DNA from: Planctomycetia bacterium
GTDB taxonomy: Bacteria; Planctomycetota; Phycisphaerae; Phycisphaerales; SM1A02
NCBI GenBank assembly: GCA_005790605.1
Contig: SXUI01000061.1
Span: 1 to 38,306, forward strand
Direction: 5' to 3'
DNA: 38,306 nucleotides
A program made the translations under genes and the position numbers. Of the stretch, positions 9,145 to 17,529 are shown piece after piece; the first letter of the stretch is position 1; each line of letters opens with the position of its first letter. The notes under the pieces are model-generated. The model saw only the letters and a list, made by a program, of their open reading frames with translations, was not told the origin of the DNA and did no database searches.

Positions 9145-11469
9145 TTATTGCTGGGTGCCGCTGGGCTGTCGAGCGCTTGCAAGTTGCTCGGCTTCCTTGA
9201 GGGCGCGTGCTTCAAGAATGAGCATCGCGAACTCCAATTGCGCGTCCACCCCGCTCGTCAACAGTTCCTCTGGCTTCGGTCTCGCCGTCGCTTGGTCGTT
9301 GCTCCCACGCATTTCGTCAAGCACATCGGCAGCCGAGCGAAGCTCGATCGACTTCGCAATCTGATCTGGGGTCATCTTGACGACGAGATCCGGGAGCACA
9401 CCCCAATCGGTCGAACCTGGACGCTTGTGCACCAAGCGTCCCTCGGTTTCGCCGACGCCTGGCGGCAGAACATAGTACTGCGTGGTCAACTTCAATTGCG
9501 CGTCGTTCGCTTGATCGCCGCAGCCATGCACAGTCTGCACGCTGCCCTTGCCAAAGCTGCGCTCGCCAAGGACGACCGCTGCGTTGTGTGCTTTCAGTGC
9601 GCCCGAAACAATCTCGCTCGCGCTTGCGCTTCCCTGATTCACGAGCACGACGAGCGGAAGATCTCGCAACACCGCGCGCGATGGCTCAGCATCGAGTCGC
9701 CACACCGTATTGCCCGACTTGTCTTGACCACTGACGACGGTGCCGTTCTCAATGAAGAGATTCGAGAACTCGACCGCGCTCTTGAGCAATCCACCAGGAT
9801 TGAAGCGCAGGTCCAAGACGAGTCCATTCAATGGACGCTCCGCTCGCATCGCGCTCACAGCGTCGAGGAAGTCGCGGAAACTATCGTCATTGAAACTCGT
9901 GAGGCGGACATAGCCGATGCCATTCTCCTTGTCCGCGTACCAGTCCCAAAGGGGCGCGCCCGTTTCATCGAGGCCGGTCTTCCACCAACCATTGACGCTT
10001 CGAATCTTGATGGACTCGCGTCCGAGTTTCACATCGAATGGTTCAGTGGTTCCCTCGCGGCGCAAGCTCAACGTGACCGCAGAGCCTTCAGGTCCCGTGA
10101 TGTTGTCCACCGCCTTGTTGAGCGACCAACCGACCGTCGATTCCCCATTCACTCCAACGATGCGATCCTCTGCCTTCACACCAGCGCGCGAGGCGGGGCT
10201 TCCTTCAAGCGGGCTCACAATCATGATCTCGCGCTTGTCATCGTGGCGGATCTGCACACCCACGCCGACAAAATCGCCTTGCACCATTTGCTGAAATCGA
10301 CGCAACTGATCAGGCCAGATGACCTGCGAATACTCATCCTCGAAACGATCGGACAATTCGTTGATCGCGCCATCTCCGAACTCGCGATAGATGATGGAGT
10401 CGGGCAACTCTGGACCGATCTTGTTCGCCTTCAATATCTCGCGAAGCGATTGGTTGTACTGAGGGCGACCGATCTGTTCTGGTGGAATGGCGGTGACAAG
10501 CGCTTGCTGCTTTTCGATCGCGTCAATCAATGGCTGTGACTTCGCAGCATCGGCGAGGCCAGGAAAGTTCACCCGGAGTTCTTCCGCCTTCGCGAGTGCC
10601 AGCAATCGGTCAAGCCCGCCTTGAATGAGGGGCGACCAGCCGCCGCTTGAAATGTGTTCGTTGGCCGCAGTCGTCAGCGCGCTCGTCAGCATCCCCTTCG
10701 AGACGCCGTCGAGAATCTCCTTCCAATCATCTGCAAACGCTTCGTTGTACGGAGGGAATGGTTTGTCGGCCTCGAAGCGCTCCGCGTAGTGCTTGCGCAT
10801 TTCGTAGAGCGCGATGGGCGCGTAGGACGCGAGGAGTCCGATGCGTTGATTCACGCTGTCGAGTTGTGTGTCGTAACGACGAGCGCGGTCTGCATCACCC
10901 GTCTCATCAAAGAGCATGCGCAGCCGGAAGAAATATTCCTGCGCAACCATCCAATCCTTCGCCTCGATCGCCGCAAGCGCACCTGCCTCGGCCTTCTCGA
11001 TCAGCGTTTGCATCTCTGGCAAACTGAGGACCGCGGACCAGTCATCGGAGAGCGTCTGCACTTCCACCGCGGCCAAGAGCGCCTTCGAAGTGTTCCCCTT
11101 CTCAAGCTCTGTGTGCAACTTGCCGAGCGCTTCCTGTCGCTTTGTGGCACGCTCAGCTGTGCTCAACTCGAGATGCTTGGACCGCGCGTCAAGTAGTGAC
11201 TGAATTGCATCAGCGGCGCTCTTCGCGTGCGCCTTGGGCACCTGCTTGAGCGTTGTTTCGAGTGCCGTGAGATCTCCGCTCTTCGCTGCATTCCAAACTG
11301 CATCGCTCCAATCAGCGACCGTTGCATCACCGCTCGCCACGGCTCCCACCTTGGGCGGCTGCTGACCGAAGACGGTCACGGAACCAGGTCCCGCAAGAAG
11401 TACGGAGAGCACGACGCTCAACGAGCGGAGCGAGCGTTGCGCACGGGATTTCACGGAGGGGAACGGCAT
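9145..11469 (-). CDS. Secreted C-terminal processing (S41) protease with PDZ domain
   Basis: This is a serine protease of the CtpA/Prc (tail-specific) family, acting outside the cytoplasm. The 774 residues start with a signal peptide (about 1-36, ending near VTVFGQQ). A roughly 350-residue helical region follows that is larger than in typical CtpA. Next come a PDZ domain (about 400-490, GVGVQIRHDD...AGVKAEDRIVGVNG) and the S41 core (about 515-690). Catalytic elements are GSASASEI (613-620, nucleophile Ser) and the general-base Lys641 in SFGKGSVQT. RFNPGG and LTTQYYVLPPG are further S41 hallmarks. The protease would trim or degrade envelope proteins at their C termini. The gene stands alone, followed by a hairpin at 9046-9071. 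The role of the long N-terminal part is unknown. Confidence 0.92.
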   Translation of the reverse strand: MPFPSVKSRAQRSLRSLSVVLSVLLAGPGSVTVFGQQPPKVGAVASGDATVADWSDAVWNAAKSGDLTALETTLKQVPKAHAKSAADAIQSLLDARSKHLELSTAERATKRQEALGKLHTELEKGNTSKALLAAVEVQTLSDDWSAVLSLPEMQTLIEKAEAGALAAIEAKDWMVAQEYFFRLRMLFDETGDADRARRYDTQLDSVNQRIGLLASYAPIALYEMRKHYAERFEADKPFPPYNEAFADDWKEILDGVSKGMLTSALTTAANEHISSGGWSPLIQGGLDRLLALAKAEELRVNFPGLADAAKSQPLIDAIEKQQALVTAIPPEQIGRPQYNQSLREILKANKIGPELPDSIIYREFGDGAINELSDRFEDEYSQVIWPDQLRRFQQMVQGDFVGVGVQIRHDDKREIMIVSPLEGSPASRAGVKAEDRIVGVNGESTVGWSLNKAVDNITGPEGSAVTLSLRREGTTEPFDVKLGRESIKIRSVNGWWKTGLDETGAPLWDWYADKENGIGYVRLTSFNDDSFRDFLDAVSAMRAERPLNGLVLDLRFNPGGLLKSAVEFSNLFIENGTVVSGQDKSGNTVWRLDAEPSRAVLRDLPLVVLVNQGSASASEIVSGALKAHNAAVVLGERSFGKGSVQTVHGCGDQANDAQLKLTTQYYVLPPGVGETEGRLVHKRPGSTDWGVLPDLVVKMTPDQIAKSIELRSAADVLDEMRGSNDQATARPKPEELLTSGVDAQLEFAMLILEARALKEAEQLASARQPSGTQQ

Positions 11470-11694
11470 CTAGAACCTCGATTCAATCAACATGAGGAGC
11501 CAAGGCGGCTGCGGAAGAACTCCGGGTCGCCATGGCTCCAGTAGGGCTTATATCGGCAGCAAGTTCGATGGTTCCGAGTCATATTGCGCGAGTTCTCAGG
11601 AGTTTGTGTGCCAATGCGCTAGCGGAAGTTCCACTTTCCTTCGAACGATCCCTCAGGTTCGGGTCGATATTCCGTCTTGCCCCACGATCGCGCG

Positions 11695-12702
11695 ATGACC
11701 TCACTGCCCTCTCGTTCTAGTTCTTCAGAATCGGCCGCCCCTGAGCCATGCCCTAAGTGCAGGTATGACCTCAGGATGACTGCGGTCGGCGGTGTATGCC
11801 CAGAGTGCGGGACGCAGAAGACGGTCGCGGCGCTATCACCCCTCCAGCACTTTGAGCGGGATGCAATCGCGGCACGGGAGCGGCTTGAAGACGGATGGAG
11901 ACTCTGGGCGCGAACGCTTTTCGCGTCACCACTGATTTTCTTTGCGCAGTTTGGCGCGTGCCTCGGACCTGTGCTCTTGGTTGCGTTCGCATTCATCGGC
12001 CCCTTCCGCATCTTTGCGCTGCGGCGGATGATCCCGATTGAGCCGTACGCGGATCGATTGCCCGAGATGGAACGGGACATTCGGAGATCGCACGCGCTTG
12101 CCGGAATCGAGTGCGGTCTTTCCGTCGTCGTCGTTCTGGTGGCACTTGTGCAATCCCTGCCGACGCCGCTTCTGCCTGGTTGGTCGTATCTCTGTCTCGC
12201 GATCCTCATCGCGCTCTGGCAGTGCATCACGCTGCTTCAAGCGCATCGACTCGCGCGCACCACGCCCCCACTCCTCGTCGATAGCTCAAGACTGCCTCGC
12301 ACATCCAATGCTTGGATCGTCATTCCGTGCCTCCTGAGCGTGCTGCTCTATCTCGGCGCACTCGGCGCGGTCGCAACTGCCGAATGGACCAGAACGGATG
12401 CATGGTTTGCCGCTGCGTGGGCGTGCTGGTTTGTCGCGGCAATCTCTCTGTCGATCGCTGCGGTCTGGAGCCGCGCGCACGCCATGCTCGTGTGTGATTG
12501 CCTCTTTGAAGCACAGCTCTTTCAAGAGCGCCGACGACCGGGGTCCTTCTTTCACGCCCAAGATGGAGAAGTCGCAATTCGAAGCGTGCCGCGGCCGAAG
12601 CACAACGACGACGATGCACCGATCCCGCTTGCAGATGAGGTACTTCCACTCCCTTCGGTAACGATGGATCCTTCCCCGCTGCGCGCCAATCAGGACGAGT
12701 GA
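11695..12702 (+). CDS. Zinc-ribbon multi-pass membrane protein of unknown function
   Basis: I do not recognise a functional family. The 335-residue product begins with a Ser-rich stretch and a four-cysteine zinc-ribbon-like motif (Cys19, Cys22, Cys35, Cys38; CPKCRYDLR...CPECGT). The CPxCxYDLR form is frequent in planctomycete membrane proteins. About five hydrophobic segments follow (near 75-98, 125-147, 160-180, 207-230 and 240-262), then an acidic, Pro-rich C-terminal tail. The ATG at 11695 is preferred to an in-frame TTG at 11677. The gene is divergent from the S41 protease gene (225-base gap) and ends 12 bases from convergent trpE. The ribbon and TM pattern might suggest a regulatory or scaffold role, but nothing in the context fixes this. 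Confidence 0.8.
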   Translation: MTSLPSRSSSSESAAPEPCPKCRYDLRMTAVGGVCPECGTQKTVAALSPLQHFERDAIAARERLEDGWRLWARTLFASPLIFFAQFGACLGPVLLVAFAFIGPFRIFALRRMIPIEPYADRLPEMERDIRRSHALAGIECGLSVVVVLVALVQSLPTPLLPGWSYLCLAILIALWQCITLLQAHRLARTTPPLLVDSSRLPRTSNAWIVIPCLLSVLLYLGALGAVATAEWTRTDAWFAAAWACWFVAAISLSIAAVWSRAHAMLVCDCLFEAQLFQERRRPGSFFHAQDGEVAIRSVPRPKHNDDDAPIPLADEVLPLPSVTMDPSPLRANQDE

Positions 12703-12714
12703 CTTCAGGACGAT

Positions 12715-14316
12715 CTACGAGGCAACACTCGACTGAAACGCGCTCTCCGCGAGGTCAATCGCGCGACCGAGCGCGGCACTCTTCGCGACCGTTTCGCGCC
12801 ACTCACTCGAGGCATCGGAGTCGAGGACGACGCCAGCGCCCGCTTGCAGGAACACCTTCCAGTTTCGATGCTTCTCACCCTCACAGAGGCCCGTCGGGAT
12901 GACGAGCGTGCGAAGCGCGAGCGCGATGTCCATGTCGCCACCGAATCCGACCGCACCAATCCCTCCCGCGTAAGGGCCACGACGAACGGGTTCAAGTTCG
13001 TCGATGATTTGAATCGCGCGAACCTTCGGAGCGCCACTCACTGTGCCGACTGGAAGCGTCGCGCGCAATGCATCGAAACTATCGAGTCCCTCACGCAATT
13101 CACTCGTCAAAGTCGAGGAAATGTGCATGACATGACTGTAACGCTCAACCTCCATACAACGATCAATCGTGACGCTTCCCGTCGTCGCCACGCGGCCGAG
13201 GTCGTTTCGACCGAGATCAACCAACATCGTGTGCTCAGCGCGCTCCTTCTCGTCGGCAAGTAACTCTCGTTCGAGTGCCAGGTCCGCTTCCTCAGTCGAA
13301 CCTCGCGCGCGCGTCCCCGCGAGCGGCCGATTCACCACGGTGCGGCCGCGCACTCTGCAGAGAATCTCAGGACTCGATGCAACGAGAATGGTTCGTTCGC
13401 CCTGCAGATAAATCTGGTACGGACTCGGATTCACGATGCGAAGCGCGCGATAGATGTCGAATGGATCCGCGGTCGTCTCGCGCTCAAATCGCTGCGAGAG
13501 GACGACCTGAAAGGCGTCGCCAGCCGCGATGTATTCCTTGGCACGGCAGACCGCCGACTCAAACTCAAGTCGCGACATGTTTGACTTCGCAGCTTGCGGT
13601 GTCGCACTCAGGTCAAGGTCCACTGCTCCCGTTCCGAGCCGCGGTGTCACTGATGCGAGTTGCGTGACGAGCGCCGCGAGTGCTTCAATCCCACTGCGGA
13701 ATGCCGCGTCATGGTGCGCGAACTCACGGACATCAACGGACACGATGGCATGCACGGTCTTAGTGACATGATCAAAAACCACAACCTCTCGGTAGAGACC
13801 GAAGTGCAAATCCGGCAAGCCGCGATCATCGTGCGGTGCATGTGCAAACGGCAACTTCTCTGGCTCGAGGTATCGCACCGAATCAAAGCTCGCGAAGCCA
13901 ACGATCCCCCCAATGAAGCACGCTGGCAGCGCAAGCGCTTCTCGAGCGTGTGCGCTTGCGGGTTTCGCGTCACCAAGAAGCGCGCGGACAGCGGTCAGTG
14001 GATCCCGCTCTGTTGAAGTCCGCACCGTCCCATCTGCATGGTTCTTGTGCACAATCTCTGATTGTTGGACGACCACCTCGCGCACCGGCCTTGCTCCGAG
14101 AATGGAGTACCGGCCTTGGTTCACGCCATTCTCGACACTCTCGAAGAGGAAACTCGGCGCCGTGCGCTCGTCAGGGAGCACGAGTTTCCGATACCCCACA
14201 ACCGGCGTCAGCTGGTCGCTCATCAATCGACGAGAGAGAAACACGAGAGGTGTTTCGAGCACTTGGCGCTCGAAAGCGATTCGGAGTCTCTCTTGATGCG
14301 CTGCGTCACTCGCCAT
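12715..14316 (-). CDS. trpE: Anthranilate synthase component I
   Basis: TrpE converts chorismate to anthranilate, using ammonia supplied by the TrpG glutaminase; it is the committing step of tryptophan synthesis. The 533-residue protein has the N-terminal domain with FLFESVENG (56-64), the region of the LLES-type feedback-binding block, then GRYSILG and the GIVGFASFDSVRY block. The chorismate-binding domain shows AGDAFQVVLSQRF, NPSPYQIYLQG, RPLAGTRARG, LVDLGRNDLGRV, LPVGTVSGAPKVRA and PYAGGIGAVGF. This pattern and length fit TrpE better than PabB. No trpG or trpD is adjacent. The gene is convergent with the zinc-ribbon gene and divergent, 71 bases away, from the ABC ATPase gene. Confidence 0.94.
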   Translation of the reverse strand: MASDAAHQERLRIAFERQVLETPLVFLSRRLMSDQLTPVVGYRKLVLPDERTAPSFLFESVENGVNQGRYSILGARPVREVVVQQSEIVHKNHADGTVRTSTERDPLTAVRALLGDAKPASAHAREALALPACFIGGIVGFASFDSVRYLEPEKLPFAHAPHDDRGLPDLHFGLYREVVVFDHVTKTVHAIVSVDVREFAHHDAAFRSGIEALAALVTQLASVTPRLGTGAVDLDLSATPQAAKSNMSRLEFESAVCRAKEYIAAGDAFQVVLSQRFERETTADPFDIYRALRIVNPSPYQIYLQGERTILVASSPEILCRVRGRTVVNRPLAGTRARGSTEEADLALERELLADEKERAEHTMLVDLGRNDLGRVATTGSVTIDRCMEVERYSHVMHISSTLTSELREGLDSFDALRATLPVGTVSGAPKVRAIQIIDELEPVRRGPYAGGIGAVGFGGDMDIALALRTLVIPTGLCEGEKHRNWKVFLQAGAGVVLDSDASSEWRETVAKSAALGRAIDLAESAFQSSVAS

Positions 14317-14387
14317 CGAACCGAGTGTATCGACTCGCTCTACACTCTCACTTCACCGTGGCTCTCCCACTCTCTGCAACTTCCACC

Positions 14388-15134
14388 ATGGATGCCTCGC
14401 GCACGAAGCACCCCGCAGCGAGGCTGCGCGACATTCGCAAGATCTACTACAAGCCAGACGGAAGCGTGCTCGTCGAAGCGCTTCGCGGCGTTGACCTCGA
14501 CATTCCGCAAGGGCAATACCTCGCGATCATGGGGGCGTCCGGCAGCGGGAAGTCGACGATCATGAACCTCCTCGGTTGCCTCGATCGTCCCACGAGCGGC
14601 GGCTACGAACTCGATGGGATCAATGTCGAGGCAATGGAAGATGCCGCGCTTTCGAAAGTTCGTGGAGAGAAGATCGGCTTCGTCTTCCAAGCATTCAACC
14701 TCATCAGCGAACTCACGATCGTCGAGAATGTCGAGATCCCGCTGCTCTATCGAGGCATGAAATCCGCCGCGCGACGAGCACTCGCGCTCGCGAGTCTCGA
14801 GAAAGTCGGGCTGACCGACCGGCTCACGCATCGACCTGCGGAACTCAGCGGTGGACAGCAGCAGCGAGTCGCGATCGCGCGAGCACTGGTGGGAAGTCCC
14901 GCGATTCTGATGGCAGATGAACCAACGGGCAACCTCGATTCCGCGACGGGCGAGAGCATTCTCCGCCTGTTCGAAGACCTGCACCGCGACGGACTTACGC
15001 TCGTGATGGTGACCCACGACGATCGCATTGCAGATCGCTGCGAACGGATCGTCCGACTTCGCGACGGCATGATTGAGTCGGATCGGGCCGGCGGAAACAA
15101 CCGTCCAGCCCGCTCGGCGGCGGAGCATGCATGA
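14388..15134 (+). CDS. MacB/LolD-type ABC transporter ATP-binding protein
   Basis: This 248-residue ATPase has every expected element: Walker A GASGSGKST (49-57), Gln101 in the Q-loop, signature LSGGQQQR (153-160), Walker B ILMADEPTGNLD (173-184) and His210 in VTHDD. It belongs to the MacB/LolD/FtsE-like class that pairs with FtsX-type permeases, yet no permease lies next to it; the gene's own stop overlaps the ruvC start (ATGA at 15131). An upstream extension of the frame exists but is antisense to trpE, so the ATG at 14388 is chosen. The substrate cannot be inferred. The partner may be encoded elsewhere, or the FtsX-like permease at 4131 has its own dedicated ATPase and is not the partner. 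Confidence 0.9.
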   Translation: MDASRTKHPAARLRDIRKIYYKPDGSVLVEALRGVDLDIPQGQYLAIMGASGSGKSTIMNLLGCLDRPTSGGYELDGINVEAMEDAALSKVRGEKIGFVFQAFNLISELTIVENVEIPLLYRGMKSAARRALALASLEKVGLTDRLTHRPAELSGGQQQRVAIARALVGSPAILMADEPTGNLDSATGESILRLFEDLHRDGLTLVMVTHDDRIADRCERIVRLRDGMIESDRAGGNNRPARSAAEHA

Positions 15135-15640
15135 GCGCGCGCGGAGCATCAGCCGCACGGATTCTCGGCATTGATCCAGGAAGTTTGATTACGGGATATG
15201 CGATCGTCGACGCAGATGGAGCAGGTACCGCAACCCTTCTCGAAGCTGGCGCGTTTCGACTCAAGAGGAGCGATGCGCTTTCGGTGCGGCTCGACGCGCT
15301 CTCGACCGACATCCACGAACTCCTCGCGGAGCATCCGTGCACGCACATCGCAGTTGAAAGCATCTTCAGCCATCCTGAGCATGTGCGAAGTGCGCTCCAA
15401 CTTGGTCACGCACGCGGCGTCGTACTCGTCGCCGCGCAGCAGAGCCGCTTGCAATTGATCGAATATTCGCCTGCGGAAGTGAAGAAGGCGATCTGCGGAA
15501 ATGGTCGAGCAACCAAAGCGCAAGTCCAGAGTGCAGTGACGATGCAGTGCGCGCTCGAAAAGGCACCAACACCGAGCGATGTCGCTGACGCGATCGCGAT
15601 CGCGCTTACTGCGGGCAGGCGTTTTGTCTCGCGCGGATGA
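15131..15640 (+). CDS. ruvC: Crossover junction endodeoxyribonuclease RuvC
   Basis: RuvC resolves Holliday junctions made during recombination and repair by symmetric cleavage, working with RuvAB. The 169-residue length is normal. The acidic active site is complete: Asp15 in GIDPG, Glu76 in VESIF, and Asp150 and Asp153 in SDVADAIAIAL. The GNGRATKAQVQ block (123-133) is typical of RuvC. Its ATG overlaps the stop of the ABC ATPase gene, so the two are translationally coupled, an unexpected pairing. The 3' end overlaps the convergent YdjY-type lipoprotein gene by 35 bases. No ruvA or ruvB is present in the window. Confidence 0.96.
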   Translation: MSARGASAARILGIDPGSLITGYAIVDADGAGTATLLEAGAFRLKRSDALSVRLDALSTDIHELLAEHPCTHIAVESIFSHPEHVRSALQLGHARGVVLVAAQQSRLQLIEYSPAEVKKAICGNGRATKAQVQSAVTMQCALEKAPTPSDVADAIAIALTAGRRFVSRG

Positions 15641-16331
15641 CGAGGACGACCGGTGTGCCCGAAGGCGGAATGACTGTCGTATCCACTTCCCATTCCGGCT
15701 GCGCAAACTCGACCTGATCCGGAAGCACTTCATCAAACGCGATGACTTCATCGCCGAAAGTCACCACGCCCACCAGTTGCCCCGTGTAGTCAGCGACGAA
15801 GTGTTCGCCGGGTTCATTCCAAGACTTGGGATTGCGCGCGAAGCGCGACCCAGCGAACACCCATGGTTGTGAAGGAAACGCTCGCACACCATCCGTCGCG
15901 CGAATCCAGCGTGAGAGCGGTCGACTCGATCCGTCAGCGAGGCGCACATCGATCGCGAGCAACGCGCCTCGCGGAGGCGTAAGATCCAATCGATCGAACG
16001 CGCCTCTCGCGAGATAGAGCTCCCGCCAACTGCCAGGTTCACCCGGCTCGAAACCAGCCAAGAGCAAAGCAGTGTGGACGACACTCGGAAGTGCTGACAC
16101 CACAACAAGCGACTCGTGCTCGCGAGTCTTCTTCATGCAAGCGGCGGCCTCGAGGACGCCTGCTTCGATCGCGACAATCGCGTCCACTTCGACTATTCCG
16201 AGCGCACGGTCGACACGCACCCCATCCGCTATGGCATGAAGACCAGTCCGACTCGTCGGACTACTACATGCCAAGAAAAATGGCATGATCAGGACCGCGA
16301 TGATCAGTCGACGAAGCTTCCAAACAATCAT
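15606..16331 (-). CDS. YdjY-domain lipoprotein, function unknown
   Basis: The 241-residue product has a short basic start, a hydrophobic segment and a lipobox FLAC (Cys22), so it should be lipid-anchored. The rest resembles the YdjY domain found in planctomycete and some proteobacterial exported proteins: GVRVDRALGIVEVDA, then an ACMKKTREHESLVVVSALPS block and ALLLAGFEPGEPG. The family's biochemical function is not known to me. The ATG at 16331 directly follows an in-frame TTG at 16334, and either could start translation. The 3' end runs 35 bases into ruvC on the opposite strand. Upstream of it is the gene-free stretch with the strong terminator at 16407-16447, so it probably has its own promoter between that terminator and 16331. 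Confidence 0.75.
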   Translation of the reverse strand: MIVWKLRRLIIAVLIMPFFLACSSPTSRTGLHAIADGVRVDRALGIVEVDAIVAIEAGVLEAAACMKKTREHESLVVVSALPSVVHTALLLAGFEPGEPGSWRELYLARGAFDRLDLTPPRGALLAIDVRLADGSSRPLSRWIRATDGVRAFPSQPWVFAGSRFARNPKSWNEPGEHFVADYTGQLVGVVTFGDEVIAFDEVLPDQVEFAQPEWEVDTTVIPPSGTPVVLVIRARQNACPQ

Positions 16332-16406
16332 CAAGAGAACCTAACCGGACGCGTCGTCCGATGGAAACGGCGCACACAGCTCCAAGCGCGAGAGCGGTAC
16401 CGCAAC

Positions 16407-16447
16407 AAAAAAAAGGCCCAGGCCGAGCTTTCGCTCAGGCCAAGGCC
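16407..16447 (-). terminator. Strong intrinsic terminator, minus strand
   Basis: Read on the minus strand, a GC-rich stem (two GGCC blocks and GAGC pairing with GCTC, 16415-16447) is capped by a GAAA tetraloop and followed by eight T residues (complement of the A-run 16407-16414). This is a textbook Rho-independent terminator. No minus-strand protein gene ends upstream of it within 2.5 kb, so it points to a non-coding transcript. Confidence 0.85.
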
Positions 16448-16510
16448 CTTCCGGGGGCAAGTGATGGATCTCTCGTACGCGATCGCACAGGAGACTTGCG
16501 GAAAGTACCA
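16407..16510 (-). ncRNA. Candidate small RNA ending at the orphan terminator
   Basis: Between the plus-strand gene starting at 16643 and the minus-strand terminator there is no credible protein gene. The minus strand just before the terminator can fold: GCAAG (16494-16498) pairs with CTTGC (16456-16460 region), with an inner TCTC/GAGA stem and a GCGATCGC palindrome (16479-16486) in the loop. This suggests a structured RNA of about 100 bases. I checked by eye for SRP RNA, RNase P and tmRNA signatures and found none, and I cannot place it as 6S RNA. The 5' end and promoter are not clear, so the upper boundary is a guess. The rest of 16332-16642 holds nothing I can identify. Confidence 0.4.
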
Positions 16511-16642
16511 TATCTTTCGACCGAATCAAGCAGCCCTCAAAGACGAATCAACAATCGTCAGCGGATGAGCCCAGTGCAGGGAGGCTGAGCTGAGCCATTT
16601 CGAGATACCGGATCACGCGAAATGTCATAGCGTGCGTGCGCG

Positions 16643-17443
16643 ATGCTTCTGACCCGAAAAACAACGCTTCGTCAACGCGAACTCGCCATGCGCGCGGTCA
16701 ACCTGCCTCAGATGGCGGCAGTCACGGATTGGATGGAGTTTGAAACGGGCGTCATGGGCCTTCCAGACCCGCAGACCGGATTTCTTCTCAATATCGTGAC
16801 TATTGACGAGGCGGTCCGCGCATTGGTTCCTCCGATCTTCGCGGAGGCCAAGCATGCGGGCAGCGGTTTTTTTGAGACCCTACGCAGTGCAGCGCATGCG
16901 GTCGATGCATCGCTGTCGTCCGACATCCGAGTACATCTGGCGTACTTCACGTGTGATATTCATCCAAACTTGCGTGTGACCTGCGCGTGCAACCCATCGC
17001 CCTCTTCGAAAAATCAAGCTTCAGCCATGCCGCCACTCAACTTTGAGATCACTGCCTCATACGAGTTCGCGGCATCGCACCGACTCCACTGCGCCACGCG
17101 CACCGAAGAAGAAAATCGTCGCATTTTCGGGAAGTGCAATAACCCAAACGGGCACGGCCACAACTATCGCATCGAAGTGCATTGCGCAGTGACGCGTGAA
17201 GACGAAACTGCCTTCGCCGCGCTCGACGCTGCGGTTGAGAACGAAATCATGCGCAGGTTTGACCACCGACATCTCAATCTCGACTGCCCCGAGTTTGCGA
17301 ACCTGAATCCCACGGTGGAGAACATCGCCATGGTTTGCTTCAACTATCTGGAGAAGGCGCTTGCGCACGCTGGACTGACTGCGCGCAGCGTTCGCGTGTA
17401 CGAGACCCCGCGAACGAGCGCTATCTACCCTTCCGGCGCTTGA
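16643..17443 (+). CDS. 6-pyruvoyl-tetrahydropterin synthase / QueD-like protein with degenerate N-terminal repeat
   Basis: The C-terminal half (about 130-266) is a complete PTPS/QueD domain. Zinc ligands are His146 (AASHRLH), His171 and His173 (GHGHNY). The nucleophile Cys165 lies in GKCNNPNGHGHNY. The rest of the catalytic set is FDHRHLNLD (206-214), PTVENIA (223-229) and Glu254 in VYETP. Such enzymes make 6-carboxy-tetrahydropterin for queuosine, or 6-pyruvoyl-tetrahydropterin, from dihydroneopterin triphosphate; which one is undecided. The N-terminal half (1-128) shows the second part of the same fold (WMEFETGVMGLPDPQTGFLLNIVTIDEAV) but without the zinc histidines, suggesting a duplicated, inactive domain. 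An ATG at 17027 could give the C-terminal domain alone. It lies 86 bases upstream of the TPR-cyclophilin gene. Confidence 0.85.
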   Translation: MLLTRKTTLRQRELAMRAVNLPQMAAVTDWMEFETGVMGLPDPQTGFLLNIVTIDEAVRALVPPIFAEAKHAGSGFFETLRSAAHAVDASLSSDIRVHLAYFTCDIHPNLRVTCACNPSPSSKNQASAMPPLNFEITASYEFAASHRLHCATRTEEENRRIFGKCNNPNGHGHNYRIEVHCAVTREDETAFAALDAAVENEIMRRFDHRHLNLDCPEFANLNPTVENIAMVCFNYLEKALAHAGLTARSVRVYETPRTSAIYPSGA

Positions 17444-17529
17444 AGCCCCCGCCTCCGCAAGCCATAGCCATCCTCGGACCGAAGAATGCAAGCACTTCGC
17501 TCGACTTGCTCCTCAACCTTCTTACGATC

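Noticed and set aside
8944-10539. A 531-codon open frame on the plus strand
   Set aside because: It lies antisense to the S41 protease gene (and the end of pdhA), has no recognisable domain and is Arg/His-rich, as expected of a frame opposite a GC-rich gene.
16341-16529. Small minus-strand frame of 62 codons
   Set aside because: It runs straight through the terminator at 16407-16447, so it cannot be the product of that transcript, and no ribosome-binding site is seen.
16407-16642. Assignment of the small RNA as SRP RNA, RNase P RNA or tmRNA
   Set aside because: The expected conserved segments of these RNAs are not found on the minus strand; the length is also too short for RNase P or tmRNA.
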